Assembly (NCBI RefSeq): GCF_014137855.1
Contig: NZ_JACGWT010000007.1
Location: 31,148-95,147 of the forward strand
Reading direction: 5' to 3'
DNA: 64,000 nt
Source: Microlunatus kandeliicorticis
GTDB lineage: Bacteria > Actinomycetota > Actinomycetes > Propionibacteriales > Propionibacteriaceae
The position numbers and the translations under genes were made by a program. Below, piece by piece: positions 1-9,610 of this stretch. The notes under the pieces are model-generated. The model did not search any database and was not told the origin of the DNA. It saw only the letters and a list, made by a program, of their open reading frames with translations. Positions within the stretch are counted from its first letter, which is position 1, and each line of letters starts with the position of its first letter.

Positions 1-636
1 CTGACCACCAGCGCGGGCGACCGGATCGAGGCCGACGTGCTGCTGGTGGCCACCGGGCGCAAGCCGAACGGTGACCTGCTCGACCTCGGGAAGACCGGGA
101 TCACCCTCGACGAGGACGGGCGCGTCCCGGTCGACGACCAGCAGCGGGTCCGGCCGGGCTTCTACGCGCTCGGCGACGTGTCGTCGCCCGACCAGCTCAA
201 GCACGTGGCCAACCACGAGGCCCGGGTCGTCCAGCACAACCTGTTGCACCCGGACGCGCCGGTCACGGCCGACCACCGCTACGTCCCGCACGCCGTCTTC
301 TCCGACCCGCAGGTCGCCTCGGTCGGGCTGACCGAGCGCCAGGCCCGCGAGCAGGGGCTCGACTACGCCGCCGTGGTGCAGGACTACGCGACCGTCGCCT
401 ACGGCTGGGCGCTCGAGGACGAGGGTCACTTCGTCAAGCTGCTCGCCGACCGCTCGACCCGCCGGCTGCTCGGCGGGCACATCATCGGCCCGCAGGCCTC
501 GACCCTGCTCCAGGTGATCATCCAGGCGATGAGCTTCGGCCAGACCGTGCCCGAGCTGGCCCGCGGGCAGTACTGGATCCACCCGGCGCTGCCCGAGGTG
601 ATCGAGAACGCGCTGCTGGCGCTCGACCTGTCCTGA
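1..636 (+). CDS. mtr: Mycothione reductase (5' truncated by window)
   Basis: This is the C-terminal part of a flavin disulfide reductase; the reading frame is open from base 1, so the start lies outside the window. Visible parts are the end of the NAD(P)H domain (VATGRKPN), the FAD-contacting segment around GFYALGDV, and the dimerisation domain ending in [15 protein letters not shown]. The HPALPE motif carries the active-site base of this family. The WIHPALPEV tail is typical of mycothione reductase, which uses NADPH to reduce the oxidised actinobacterial thiol mycothiol; lipoamide dehydrogenases end differently. The presence of mshD in the same window supports a mycothiol-using host. A related dithiol reductase cannot be fully excluded because the N-terminal CxxxxC motif is missing from view. 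Confidence 0.8.
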   Translation: MTTSAGDRIEADVLLVATGRKPNGDLLDLGKTGITLDEDGRVPVDDQQRVRPGFYALGDVSSPDQLKHVANHEARVVQHNLLHPDAPVTADHRYVPHAVFSDPQVASVGLTERQAREQGLDYAAVVQDYATVAYGWALEDEGHFVKLLADRSTRRLLGGHIIGPQASTLLQVIIQAMSFGQTVPELARGQYWIHPALPEVIENALLALDLS

Positions 637-743
637 CGGGACGCCCGGTGGGCCGGTGACGGCCGGGGGAGTGTCGGACCCAGCCGCCACCCAGCGGGGC
701 TGCTTACCCTGAACCGGCCCGCCCGTCCTTCCCCAGGAGCGCC

Positions 744-2051
744 ATGCCCGCACGTCCGCGCCGTCGACCGATGCCGCGCCCCGGCCGAACCCGGACGGCC
801 GCCACCCTCGGCAGCCTGGTCGTCGCCGCGCTGCTGGCGGGCTGCGGGACACCGCCGCCGAGCACCGGTCCGGCCGGTCCGACCGGTGCCGCCTCGGCCA
901 GCAGCGGGACCCCGTCGACGGCGACGAGCGCGAGCCCCAGCGGGTCGGCCACCTCGGCGGCCAGCCCGTCGGCGAGCCGCAGCGCGTCGGCGTCAGCGAG
1001 CGCGACGTCCGGCGGGAGCTGCCAGGCGCTGGCCGGCCGGCTCAGCCGGCCCGAGCAGGTGGGGCAGCTGTTCATGGTGGCCGCCAACTCGGTCCGGGTG
1101 ACCCAGGCCGACCTCGACCGGCTGGCCGGGCTGCACATCGGCTCGGTGCTGCTGCTCGGCAACACCGACGGCGGCGCCGCGGCCGTGCAGAAGCACATCG
1201 GCGTGGTCAAGGACGGGGTCGGCTCGGTCGACGGGATCGAGCCGATGCTGGCCGTCGACCAGGAGGGCGGCCTCGTCCAGCGGCTCTCCGGACCGGGCTT
1301 CTCGACCATCCCGTCGGCCACCGTCCAGGGCACCTGGTCGAGCAGCACGCTCGAGTCGCGGGCCGCCGGCTGGGGACGTCAGCTGCGCGCGGTCGGTGTC
1401 GATGTCGACCTGGCACCGGTCGCCGACGTCGTCCCGGCCTCGTTGACCTCGGTCAACCAGCCGATCGGCGTGCTCAAGCGCGAGTACGGCACCACGCCGG
1501 GCGCGGTCGCCCCCAAGGTGGCCGCCTTCGTCCAGGGGATGCGGTCGGCGCGGATCGGCACCTCGGTCAAGCACTTCCCGGGACTCGGCCAGGTCCGCGG
1601 CAACACCGACTTCGACACGAACGTGGTCGACTCGGTCACCACCCGGCACGACGCCGACCTGGCCGGGTTCGCGGCAGGCGTCAAGGCGGGCGCCGACATG
1701 GTGATGATCAGCTCGGCGACCTACGCGAGGATCGACGCCGACCGTCCGGCCGCCTTCTCACCGACGGTGATCCAGGGCATGGTGCGCGGCGACCTCGGCT
1801 TCGACGGTGTGGTGATCTCCGACGACCTGGCCGGCAAGGCGCTCGGCGGCTCCTACGGCAGCCGGGCCACCCGGTTCTTCGCCGCCGGCGGCGACCTGGC
1901 GATCATGGGCCAGCCCGCCTCGGCCTCGGCGATGACGCAGGCGACCCTGGCCAAGGCGAACTCGGACCGGCAGTTCGCGGCCACTGTCGAGGCCGCCGCG
2001 GCCCGGGTGCTGGCGCTCAAGGCGCGCTACGGGCTCGCCGACTGCTCCTGA
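744..2051 (+). CDS. Glycoside hydrolase family 3 lipoprotein (NagZ-like beta-N-acetylhexosaminidase)
   Basis: The 435-residue protein has an Arg/Pro-rich start, a hydrophobic stretch and a lipobox (LLAGC, Cys34), so it is probably a lipid-anchored extracellular enzyme. A Ser/Ala/Thr-rich linker of about 65 residues follows, and the GH3 barrel starts near residue 95. Landmarks are VDQEGG near residue 171 and KHFPG near residue 276, followed by an Asp-containing loop; both are conserved in NagZ-type GH3 enzymes that remove N-acetylglucosamine from peptidoglycan fragments. An AGGAGC ribosome site lies just before the ATG. The gene stands alone, with a repeat cluster directly downstream. Substrate is inferred from the family; other GH3 activities remain possible. 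Confidence 0.8.
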   Translation: MPARPRRRPMPRPGRTRTAATLGSLVVAALLAGCGTPPPSTGPAGPTGAASASSGTPSTATSASPSGSATSAASPSASRSASASASATSGGSCQALAGRLSRPEQVGQLFMVAANSVRVTQADLDRLAGLHIGSVLLLGNTDGGAAAVQKHIGVVKDGVGSVDGIEPMLAVDQEGGLVQRLSGPGFSTIPSATVQGTWSSSTLESRAAGWGRQLRAVGVDVDLAPVADVVPASLTSVNQPIGVLKREYGTTPGAVAPKVAAFVQGMRSARIGTSVKHFPGLGQVRGNTDFDTNVVDSVTTRHDADLAGFAAGVKAGADMVMISSATYARIDADRPAAFSPTVIQGMVRGDLGFDGVVISDDLAGKALGGSYGSRATRFFAAGGDLAIMGQPASASAMTQATLAKANSDRQFAATVEAAAARVLALKARYGLADCS

Positions 2052-2089
2052 CCTCCGCCCCCTGAGCCTGGCGCAGGGCCGCACGACCC

Positions 2090-2235
2090 CTCAGCCTGTC
2101 GAGGGGCCCGCTTCGACAGGCTCAGCGTGCGTGACCGCTGGGCGCTTCGAGAGGCTCAGCGTGCGTGACCGTTCGGCGCTTCGAGAGGCTCAGCGGGCGT
2201 CACCGCTCGGCGCTTCGACAGGCTCAGCGCGCGGA
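2090..2235. repeat. Cluster of 17-bp REP-like repeats
   Basis: Four copies or near-copies of CTTCGACAGGCTCAGCG (two with a GAGAGG variant), spaced by short GC spacers, plus one partial copy in opposite orientation near 2090. They lie between the convergent ends of the GH3 gene and the DUF2510 gene. The same unit recurs at about 9.6, 28.8, 44.7 and 52.6 kb. Confidence 0.85.
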
Positions 2236-2240
2236 TGAGG

Positions 2241-3257
2241 TCAGTCGACCTGGAGGCCCTTCAGGGCCTCCTCGGCGGGCTCGAGGTACTGCTTGCTGGT
2301 GTCCGGGATCGAGGCGTAGAAGATGCCCGAGGTGACCCCCGCGTTGACGATGACCACGATCATCGTCTCGCCCTTGGTTCTCAGGTTCGGGATGTCGAAG
2401 CTCAGGTGGCTGCGGACGATCCAGGCGTCGTGCCCGTCGACCTTGGTCGCCTTGTTCTCGGTGTCGTCACGGGTGACCACGGCGTTGCCGTAGAAGGCGC
2501 CGATGATGCACCGGACGACGATCTTCGAACCCTCCTCGGGCGAGTAGAAGCCGTCACCGGCGATCAGCTGGCCGATCAGCACCGAGGCGACCCAGTTGGC
2601 GCCCGGCTGGTAGTTGGCCTCGACCGTGATGGTCTGGCTGAGCACGTCGCTACCGAACGGGATCCGGTCGTCCGGCGTCGGAGCGCTCCACGGCGAGCCG
2701 AGCAGCGGGTAGGACACCGGGCCGCCGTGCACCCGGCCGTCGTTCGGCTCGTTGCTCTCGGTCGGGGTCTTGGAGACCGTGGGGCAGACGTCGCTGCTGC
2801 CCTGGCCGGACGGCGACCCGAACAGCCCGCCGCCGGTCACCCCGCGGACCACCAGCACCACGACCACGGCGACGATCGCCACCACCGCGCCGATGCCGAT
2901 CCACCACGGCCAGCGCCGGGGCTTGCTGCCCGCCTGCTGGTAGGCCTGGTAGGCACCGGCCGGCTGGCTCTGTCCGTACGCCGGGCCGGTGCCGCCGGGC
3001 CGGTAGCCGGTCTGCTGGCCGTACGCGCCGCCGTAGGCACCGCCGGGCCCGCCGCTGGACTGGCCGCCGTAGGGCCCGCTCGACCCGGCGCCGTACGGGC
3101 TGCCGGTCGCGCCGGGCTGGGGCGTGCCGCCGAGCGCCTGACTCGGCGGCGGGGAGGCCGGGTTGGTCGACGTCCCCGCCGACCAGGCCTTGCCGTCCCA
3201 GTACCGGTAGAGACCCGGCTGACCGCCCGGATCCGGATACCACCCCGCTCTCGCCAC
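2241..3257 (-). CDS. DUF2510-domain membrane protein
   Basis: The protein begins with the DUF2510 module (GWYPDPGG, then YRYWDG and W), a short aromatic motif at the N-terminus of many actinobacterial membrane proteins. A Gly/Tyr/Pro/Ser-rich disordered stretch follows (residues about 35-115), then one transmembrane helix near residues 120-140 (WPWWIGIGAVVAIVAVVVV), and an exported domain of about 195 residues with no recognised fold. The topology suggests a cytoplasmic DUF2510 end and an outside domain. The GTG start is placed by a TAGGAT box 6 nt upstream, so the mRNA is probably leaderless. Function is unknown. Confidence 0.75.
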   Translation of the reverse strand: MARAGWYPDPGGQPGLYRYWDGKAWSAGTSTNPASPPPSQALGGTPQPGATGSPYGAGSSGPYGGQSSGGPGGAYGGAYGQQTGYRPGGTGPAYGQSQPAGAYQAYQQAGSKPRRWPWWIGIGAVVAIVAVVVVLVVRGVTGGGLFGSPSGQGSSDVCPTVSKTPTESNEPNDGRVHGGPVSYPLLGSPWSAPTPDDRIPFGSDVLSQTITVEANYQPGANWVASVLIGQLIAGDGFYSPEEGSKIVVRCIIGAFYGNAVVTRDDTENKATKVDGHDAWIVRSHLSFDIPNLRTKGETMIVVIVNAGVTSGIFYASIPDTSKQYLEPAEEALKGLQVD

Positions 3258-3263
3258 GCCGCG

Positions 3264-3269
3264 ATCCTA
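3264..3269 (-). promoter_or_regulatory. -10 box of a leaderless promoter
   Basis: On the minus strand TAGGAT is followed by 6 nt and then the GTG of the DUF2510 gene. This spacing puts the transcription start on or next to the start codon. Confidence 0.5.
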
Positions 3270-3349
3270 CGTGGGGCCGGGGGCGGCGCCCCGGCTCGAC
3301 AGCGGGCGCACAGACGGCGCACAAGCGCCGGGGGTGGGCCCGGCGGGCC

Positions 3350-4129
3350 TCAGCCGAAGCGCCCGGTGATGTAGTCCTCGGTCGCCTTCTTGGTCGGGTT
3401 GGAGAAGATCGTCTCGGTCGCGCCGACCTCGATCAGCCGGCCCGGCTTGCCCTGGGCGGCGAGGTTGAAGAAGGCGGTCTGGTCGCTCACCCGGGAGGCC
3501 TGCTGCATGTTGTGGGTCACGATCACCACCGTGTAGACCTCCTTGAGCTCACCGATCAGGTCCTCGATGGCCAGCGTGGAGATCGGGTCGAGCGCCGAGC
3601 ACGGCTCGTCCATCAGGATCACCTCCGGACGGACCGCGATGGCCCGGGCGATGCAGAGCCGCTGCTGCTGGCCGCCCGACAGCCCCGAGCCGGGGGAGTT
3701 GAGCCGGTCCTTGACCTCGTTCCAGAGGTTGGCCTGGCGCAGCGACCGCTCGGCGATCTCGTTGGCCTGCGCGGCGGAGATCCGTCGGCTGTTGAGCCGG
3801 ACGCCGGCCAGCACGTTCTCCTTGATCGACATGGTCGGGAACGGGTTCGGCCGCTGGAACACCATCCCGACCTCGCGGCGCACCATCACCGGGTCGACCT
3901 CGGGGGCGTAGAGGTTGTCGCCGTCGAGCTCGACGCGGCCCTCGACGTAGGCGCCCGGGATCACCTCGTGCATCCGGTTGAGCGTGCGCAGGAAGGTCGA
4001 CTTGCCGCAGCCGGATGGCCCGATGAACGCGGTCACCGTCCGCGGCTGGATGGAGAGGTTGACCCCCTCGACCGCCTTGAACTTCCCGTAGTAGACGTTC
4101 AGGTCGGTGACGTCGATGCGCTTGCTCAT
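3350..4129 (-). CDS. pstB: Phosphate ABC transporter ATPase PstB
   Basis: The 259-residue protein energises high-affinity phosphate import at the inner face of the membrane. It has a Walker A (GPSGCGKST, residues 37-45), a Q-loop region ([10 protein letters not shown], typical of PstB), the ABC signature LSGGQQQR and Walker [10 protein letters not shown], followed by the switch histidine (IVTHNMQQ). Length and motifs match PstB throughout. The gene is transcribed away from pstS-pstC-pstA, whereas pstB usually ends a pstSCAB operon, so the subunits here come from two divergent transcripts. The shared 349-bp upstream region holds the PHO box. Confidence 0.95.
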   Translation of the reverse strand: MSKRIDVTDLNVYYGKFKAVEGVNLSIQPRTVTAFIGPSGCGKSTFLRTLNRMHEVIPGAYVEGRVELDGDNLYAPEVDPVMVRREVGMVFQRPNPFPTMSIKENVLAGVRLNSRRISAAQANEIAERSLRQANLWNEVKDRLNSPGSGLSGGQQQRLCIARAIAVRPEVILMDEPCSALDPISTLAIEDLIGELKEVYTVVIVTHNMQQASRVSDQTAFFNLAAQGKPGRLIEVGATETIFSNPTKKATEDYITGRFG

Positions 4130-4346
4130 GGTCTCTCTCTCGGGACGGATGCTCGCGACGGGCGATGGGCGACCGCGGTCGGGACGACGCGCGGGATTCG
4201 TCGAGCAGGGCGGCGCTGCGGTCCGGCGACGCCACGATGGTAGTGGAGGATCCGGCTGTTCCGCCCCGTCGCGGACGGCCTCGACCCGGGCCGGGATCCG
4301 TTGTGGGCAACGGGTACGCGGATGCGGGGCCGAGCGGCCACCTGCT

Positions 4347-4401
4347 GTTCACCGTTCGTTCACCGGGCGCGGCCCGAGTGGACATGAGGCGTCCCTAACT
4401 T
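4347..4401 (+). promoter_or_regulatory. PHO box and -10 of the pstS promoter
   Basis: Two 11-nt direct repeats, each starting with GTTCACC (4347-4357 and 4358-4368), match the PhoP/RegX3 PHO box of actinobacteria. A -10 candidate TAACTT lies at 4396-4401, 32 nt after the second GTTCACC begins to end. The phoU promoter in this window has the same arrangement with 33 nt. The 4130-4478 region between pstB and pstS holds no gene; no separate PHO box facing pstB was seen. Confidence 0.75.
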
Positions 4402-4478
4402 CGCGCTCAGCAGGGTGCCGGTCCGGGGGCGTCTCGGGTATCCGCGCTGCACCCTGCGCACGGAAGGTGTTCAGACAC

Positions 4479-5591
4479 GTGAACCGAAAGACCCTCGGCC
4501 GGATCGTGCTTCCCGCCACGCTGGCCCTGTCCCTCGGCCTCACAGCCTGTGGCGGCGCTGCCAACGAGGCGAGCAGCGGCGGCGGCAGCAGCAGCGGCGG
4601 GTCCTCCGCCCTCTCCGGCAGCATCAACGGCGCCGGGTCCAGCGCGCAGAGCGCGGCCATGACCGCCTGGATCGCCGGTTTCCAGCAGGCCAACAGCGGG
4701 GCGCAGGTGAACTACGACGCGGTCGGCTCCGGCGCCGGCGTCGAGCAGTTCACCAACAAGGGCGTCGCCTTCGCGGGCAGCGACAAGTACCTCACCTCCG
4801 ACCAGCTGACCGCGGCCAACGCGGCCTGCGCCGGCGGTGCGGCCCTCGACATCCCCACCTACGTCTCGCCGATCGCGGTCGCCTACAACCTCAAGGGCGT
4901 GGACGACCTGCAGCTCAGCCCGACCACCCTGGCCGGCATCTTTGCGGGCACCATCACCAGCTGGGACGACGCGGCGATCAAGGCCGACAACCCGAAGGCC
5001 GACCTGCCCTCGACGAAGATCACCCCGGTGCACCGCAGCGACAAGTCGGGCACCACCAACAACTTCACCGACTACCTCAACAAGACCGCGCCGGAGACCT
5101 GGACCAGCGCGGCCACCGAGACCTGGCCGATCAACGGCGGCGAGTCCGCCAAGGGCACCTCGGGCGTCGTGGCCGTGCTCAAGGGCGGCGACGGCACCAT
5201 CGGGTACGCCGACGAGAGCCAGGTCAGCGGTCTGCAGACCGCCAAGGTCAAGGTCGGCAGCAGCTGGAACGGCCCGACCGCCGACGGTGCGGCCAAGGCG
5301 CTGACCGACTCCAAGGCGGTCAGCGGGCGTCCGGACGGCGACCTGGTCTTCGACGTCAACCGCACCACCACCGCCGACGGTGCCTACCCGGTGCTGCTGG
5401 TCTCCTACGAGATCTTCTGCACCAAGTACGCCAACGCCGACCAGGCCAAGCTGGTCAAGGGGCTGCTGACCTACATCGTCAGCTCCGAGGGCCAGCAGGC
5501 CGCGGCCAAGGCCGCCGGCTCGGCGCCGCTGCCGAGCGAGATCGCCAGCAAGGCCAAGGAGTCCGTCGACAAGATCAGCACCGACAGCTGA
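4479..5591 (+). CDS. pstS: Phosphate-binding lipoprotein PstS
   Basis: This periplasmic-side phosphate receptor delivers phosphate to PstCA. I place the start at GTG 4479, because it gives a compact lipoprotein signal peptide (VNRKTLGR..., lipobox LTAC, Cys24); the reading frame continues upstream but lacks a signal. A Ser/Gly linker follows the Cys. Phosphate-binding landmarks are GAGSSAQ early in the mature part, then HRSDKSGTT and KGTSGVV. The length of 370 residues is normal for PstS. It leads the pstS-pstC-pstA run and sits behind a PHO box, so it should be induced by phosphate starvation. Confidence 0.95.
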   Translation: MNRKTLGRIVLPATLALSLGLTACGGAANEASSGGGSSSGGSSALSGSINGAGSSAQSAAMTAWIAGFQQANSGAQVNYDAVGSGAGVEQFTNKGVAFAGSDKYLTSDQLTAANAACAGGAALDIPTYVSPIAVAYNLKGVDDLQLSPTTLAGIFAGTITSWDDAAIKADNPKADLPSTKITPVHRSDKSGTTNNFTDYLNKTAPETWTSAATETWPINGGESAKGTSGVVAVLKGGDGTIGYADESQVSGLQTAKVKVGSSWNGPTADGAAKALTDSKAVSGRPDGDLVFDVNRTTTADGAYPVLLVSYEIFCTKYANADQAKLVKGLLTYIVSSEGQQAAAKAAGSAPLPSEIASKAKESVDKISTDS

Positions 5592-5592
5592 T

Positions 5593-5626
5593 CCCGCCGG
5601 TCCCCGACCGACAGCCCCGGGGCGGG
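5593..5626 (+). terminator. Possible attenuating hairpin after pstS
   Basis: A CCCGCC arm and a GGCGGG arm, with extra CCCC/GGGG pairing inside, follow the pstS stop codon within 2 nt. There is no U-run. A partial stop here would keep PstS more abundant than PstC and PstA, as is common for binding proteins. Confidence 0.35.
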
Positions 5627-5745
5627 TGTGGTCCGGTCCGCGCCCGGCGCAGACTTGGATCCGCCCGCCCCGGTCTGTCAGCATCGTCGGGACGTCGCCC
5701 ACGGCCGTCCGCGCGTGACCGCTGGGCCCTGAACTGGGAGTGCCC

Positions 5746-6687
5746 GTGACCACCATCAGCAGCCCGTCGGCCCGCCGGGGCCGGCGCGCCCGGCAGAGCG
5801 GTGGCGACGCCGTCTTCGCCGGCGTCTCGCTCGCCGCCGGCATCGCCATCCTGGTCGTGCTGGCCGGGGTGGCGGTCTTCCTGATCGTCCAGTCGGTGCC
5901 GGCGTTCTCGGCCGCGAAGAGCGACATCCCGGGCGCCGGCTCGCTGCTCGGGTACCTCGCTCCGCTCGCCTTCGGCACCGTGCTGTCCGCGGTGCTGGCG
6001 CTGCTCTTCGCGGTGCCGCTGGCGGTGGCGATCGCCCTGTTCATCACCCACTACGCACCGCGCCGGCTGGCCCAGGCGCTGGGCTACCTGGTCGACCTGC
6101 TGGCCGCGGTCCCGAGCGTGGTCTTCGGTCTGTGGGGCATCTTCTGGCTGGCCCCCAAGCTGGTGCCGCTCTATCTCTGGCTGAACGACAACCTCGGCTT
6201 CCTGCCGATCTTCGGCTCGCCGTCGGTGACCGGCCGGACCATCCTCACCGCCAGCCTGGTCCTCGCGGTGATGATCCTGCCGATCGTCACCGCGATCTGC
6301 CGCGAGGTGTTCCTCCAGGCCCCCAAGCTGCAGGAGGAGGCCGCGCTCGCGCTCGGCGCCACCCGCTGGGAGATGATCCGGATGGCGGTGCTGCCGTTCG
6401 GCCGCGCCGGCATCGTCAGCGGCGCCATGCTCGGGCTCGGCCGCGCGCTCGGTGAGACGCTGGCCGTCGCGCTGGTGCTCTCGGTCGACCCGACCCTGAT
6501 CACCGCGAACCTGATCGGCACCACGAACCCGTCGACCATCGCGGCGAACATCGCCCTGCAGTTCCCCGAGTCCTTCGGGGTGTCGGTGAACATCCTGATC
6601 CTGTCCGGTCTGCTGTTGTTCGTGATCACCTTCGTGGTCAACCTGGCCGCCCGGACGATCGTGGCCAAGAGTGCGGTGAAAGTGTGA
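5746..6687 (+). CDS. pstC: Phosphate ABC transporter permease PstC
   Basis: A membrane permease of about 313 residues with six predicted helices, the first at about residues 25-50. The conserved cytoplasmic loop reads EEAALALGATRWEMIRMAVLPFGRAGI, the EAA motif that docks on PstB. Two in-frame GTGs are possible, 5740 and 5746; the second has GGGAG five bases upstream and is preferred. The 3' end overlaps the pstA start by a GTGA junction, so the two permease halves should be translationally coupled. Confidence 0.93.
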   Translation: MTTISSPSARRGRRARQSGGDAVFAGVSLAAGIAILVVLAGVAVFLIVQSVPAFSAAKSDIPGAGSLLGYLAPLAFGTVLSAVLALLFAVPLAVAIALFITHYAPRRLAQALGYLVDLLAAVPSVVFGLWGIFWLAPKLVPLYLWLNDNLGFLPIFGSPSVTGRTILTASLVLAVMILPIVTAICREVFLQAPKLQEEAALALGATRWEMIRMAVLPFGRAGIVSGAMLGLGRALGETLAVALVLSVDPTLITANLIGTTNPSTIAANIALQFPESFGVSVNILILSGLLLFVITFVVNLAARTIVAKSAVKV

Positions 6688-7769
6688 CGTACAGCTCGAC
6701 GGCAGAGAGGACGACCTTGTCACCCCGGGGCCCGCGGTACGGCAGTCGCACCCAGCGGCAGCTGCCGAACTGGTTCCTCGGCGTCACCGGCGTCGGGTCG
6801 GTGGTCGTCGGCACGGCCGGGGCGCTCGGCCTCGGCGGCGGGCCGGTGGCCTGCGTGGTGCTGGCGCTGGTGATCTTCGTGATCGGCAGCAGCGGCATCG
6901 CCATCGCGGTGGAGGGACGCCGGCGCGGCATCAACCGGCTGGCCACCATCCTGGTCTGCACCGCCTTCGGGATCGCCATGGTGCCGCTGGTCTCCGTGGT
7001 CTACGTGGTGATCAAGAACGGCCTGGCGCGCTTCGACGTCCAGTTCTTCACCTACTCGCTGAGCGGGGTCATCGGCGCCGGCGGCGGCGCCTACCACGCC
7101 ATCGTCGGCACCGTCTACATCACCCTGCTCACCGCGGTGATCAGCGTGCCGATCGGCATCCTGTGCAGCATCTACCTGGTCGAGTACGGCCGCGGCCCGC
7201 TGGCCCGGGCGATCACCTTCTTCGTCGACGTGATGACCGGCATCCCGTCGATCGTGGCCGGTCTGTTCGCGTTCGCGCTGTTCGAGCTGGTCACCCAGGA
7301 CCCCGGCTACCGCAGCGGCCTGGCCGGTGCGGTCGCGCTGAGCGTGCTGATGATCCCGGTCGTCGTGCGGTCGACCGAGGAGGTCCTCCGGTTGGTGCCC
7401 GCCGAGCTCCGCGAGGCGTCCTACGCGCTGGGCACCCGCAAGTGGAAGACGATCGTCCGGATCGTGCTGCCCACCGCGATCGGCGGCATCGTCACCGGCG
7501 TGACGATCTCGATCGCCCGGGTCACCGGCGAGACCGCTCCGCTGCTGCTCACCGCGGGCTTCAGCAACGCGACCAACACCAACCTGTTCGACGGCCGGAT
7601 GGCCAACCTGCCCGAGTACATCTACTTCCAGTTCACCAACCCGGGCGTGCCCGTGCAGGCCGGTGTCGACCGTGCCTGGACCGCCGCCCTGGTGCTGATC
7701 ATGATCGTGATGCTGCTCAACCTGCTGGCCCGGCTGGTGGCCCGGATCTTCCGGCCCAAGATCAGCTGA
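6684..7769 (+). CDS. pstA: Phosphate ABC transporter permease PstA
   Basis: This second permease half of the phosphate transporter starts at a GTG overlapping the pstC stop. It has an N-terminal extension of about 30 polar residues, then two extra hydrophobic helices (around residues 30-75) before the six-helix core. The EAA loop reads LREASYALGTRKWKTIVRIVLPTAIGGI. At 361 residues it is longer than the E. coli protein, mainly at the N-terminus. It ends 34 bp before the converging ABC exporter gene, with a short CACCG/CGGTG hairpin between them. Confidence 0.92.
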   Translation: MTYSSTAERTTLSPRGPRYGSRTQRQLPNWFLGVTGVGSVVVGTAGALGLGGGPVACVVLALVIFVIGSSGIAIAVEGRRRGINRLATILVCTAFGIAMVPLVSVVYVVIKNGLARFDVQFFTYSLSGVIGAGGGAYHAIVGTVYITLLTAVISVPIGILCSIYLVEYGRGPLARAITFFVDVMTGIPSIVAGLFAFALFELVTQDPGYRSGLAGAVALSVLMIPVVVRSTEEVLRLVPAELREASYALGTRKWKTIVRIVLPTAIGGIVTGVTISIARVTGETAPLLLTAGFSNATNTNLFDGRMANLPEYIYFQFTNPGVPVQAGVDRAWTAALVLIMIVMLLNLLARLVARIFRPKIS

Positions 7770-7803
7770 CCGCGCCCGGCGGCACCGTCCGTGCGGTGTC
7801 CGC

Positions 7804-9558
7804 TCAGGCCTGCTCGGCGAAGATCTCCGCGAACCGGCCGCCGGCCACCAGCAGTTCGTCGTAGCGTCCCTGCTCGACGAGCCGGCCGTGGTCGAGGACG
7901 TAGATCCGGTCCATCGACCGCAGCGTCCAGGCCCGGTGCGAGACCACCACGGTGATCCGTCCGGACCGGGTGCGTCCGAGCTCGGCGAAGATCTGCTGCT
8001 CGGCTTCGGCGTCGATGGCCGAGGTCGGCTCGTCGAGCACCCACACCGCGGCGTCCCGGAGGTAGGTGCGGGCCAGCGCGAGCCGCTGCCACTGCCCGCC
8101 CGACAGCCCGACACCGCCGAACTGCGTGCCGAGCTGGGTGTCCAGCCCGTCCGGCAGCGCCCGCACCAGGTCTCCGGCGTGTGCCGAGTCGAGCGCCGCC
8201 CAGATCCGCTCGTCGTCGACGTCGGGATCGGGGCTGCCCAGCCGGACGCTCTCGCGGACGGTGAGCTCGTAGCGCCCGAACTCCTGGGTCAGCAGGCCGA
8301 AGCGGGCCAGCCGCTCGGCGGGCGGCAGCCGCGCGGCGTCCTCGCCGTCGAGCCGCACCGTGCCACGCTCGACCTCGACGATCCCCAGCAGCGCGTTGAC
8401 CAGGGTGGTCTTGCCGGCCCCGTTGACCCCGACCAGCGCCACCATCCGGCCGCGCTCGACGGACAGGCTCACGCCGTTCACCGCCGGGCCGGCGGCACCG
8501 GGGTAGCGGACGACGAGGTCGTCGACCTCGATCCGGTCGACCCGCGCCACGATCCGCTGCGGTGATCCCGGCGCGACCCCGGCCAGGAAGCGGCGGTAGG
8601 CGGCGACCTTGGGAGCGGCCGAGACGACGTCGCCGAAGGCGAAGCCGGCCGACCGGGTGGCGGCGATCCCGGCCAGCACCCCGACCACGCCGGCGGCGAT
8701 CCCGGCGCCCGAGGAGCCGCCCACCACGACACCGAGCAGCGCGCTGCCGAGCAGCACCGCCGAGGCGGCCCCGCCGAGGGCGTCGGCGCGGATCAGCAGC
8801 ACCAGGATCCGGTCCATCACCCGGTTCGCGGCGTGCTGGTGACGGTCGAGCAGGTCGGCCACCCGGCCGCCCGAGCCCAGGGTGGCCAGCTCGGTGCCGG
8901 TCCGCAGCTGGACCAGCTGCTCGGCGTGGTAGCCGACCTGGCGCTCGTGCCTCCCGAGCTCGACGAACGCGCGGTCCTGCAGCTGAGCCTCCCACCCGAA
9001 CACGACCAGGAACGGCACCAGCGCGGCCACCGCGAGGACCCCGGCGACCGGGTTGATCACCGAGACCGAGACGCAGAGCGCCGCGGCGGTGACCAGCGCG
9101 CCGACCGCGGCCAGGGTGGCGCTGATCAGCCGGGCCATGCCGAACAGCTCGTCCCGGCAGGCCTGGATGGTGGCGTTGGTCTCGGGCCGGGCGAGCTGCT
9201 GCGGCGCCAGCCGGGCGACCGCGTGCATCAGCTCGGACTGGAAGCGGAGCTTGAGGCGGAACGCCGTCCGCTGGCCGGTCAGGTCGCTGGTCTGCCCGAG
9301 CGTCTGGCCCAGACCCACGAGCAGCACCAGCGCGAGCAGCGGGAGGGCGGTGGCACCCAGGCCGCGCGGCGCGGCGAGCACCAACCGGCCGACCGCGACC
9401 ACCTGGAGCGCCGGGGTCACCGCCAGCACCACCGCCGCGGCGACCAGCCGGACCAGCCCCGGGCGGTCCCACCGCCACCCGCGGTGCAGCACGAAGGCCG
9501 CGGAGGAGACGGCGGCCCGCAGCGCGCCGATCCGGGTCGGCGGGGGCTCGGAGGACAT
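7804..9558 (-). CDS. ABC exporter, fused membrane and ATPase domains
   Basis: One polypeptide of 584 residues carries a transmembrane domain (about residues 20-300) and a nucleotide-binding domain with Walker A GVNGAGKTT (near residue 380), signature LSGGQWQR and Walker B VWVLDEPTSAID. Half-transporters of this design work as dimers and export lipids, peptides or drugs; the substrate cannot be read from sequence. I prefer the start at 9558 (MSSEPPP), which has GAGGG upstream, over the ATG 14 codons earlier. It converges with pstA and has the 28-bp repeat array upstream. No partner half-transporter lies next to it, so a homodimer is likely. Confidence 0.85.
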   Translation of the reverse strand: MSSEPPPTRIGALRAAVSSAAFVLHRGWRWDRPGLVRLVAAAVVLAVTPALQVVAVGRLVLAAPRGLGATALPLLALVLLVGLGQTLGQTSDLTGQRTAFRLKLRFQSELMHAVARLAPQQLARPETNATIQACRDELFGMARLISATLAAVGALVTAAALCVSVSVINPVAGVLAVAALVPFLVVFGWEAQLQDRAFVELGRHERQVGYHAEQLVQLRTGTELATLGSGGRVADLLDRHQHAANRVMDRILVLLIRADALGGAASAVLLGSALLGVVVGGSSGAGIAAGVVGVLAGIAATRSAGFAFGDVVSAAPKVAAYRRFLAGVAPGSPQRIVARVDRIEVDDLVVRYPGAAGPAVNGVSLSVERGRMVALVGVNGAGKTTLVNALLGIVEVERGTVRLDGEDAARLPPAERLARFGLLTQEFGRYELTVRESVRLGSPDPDVDDERIWAALDSAHAGDLVRALPDGLDTQLGTQFGGVGLSGGQWQRLALARTYLRDAAVWVLDEPTSAIDAEAEQQIFAELGRTRSGRITVVVSHRAWTLRSMDRIYVLDHGRLVEQGRYDELLVAGGRFAEIFAEQA

Positions 9559-9610
9559 CCGCACCACCCTCGCACGCGAGCGCCGTGGAGGCAGCGCCAT
9601 TTTCGCGTGC

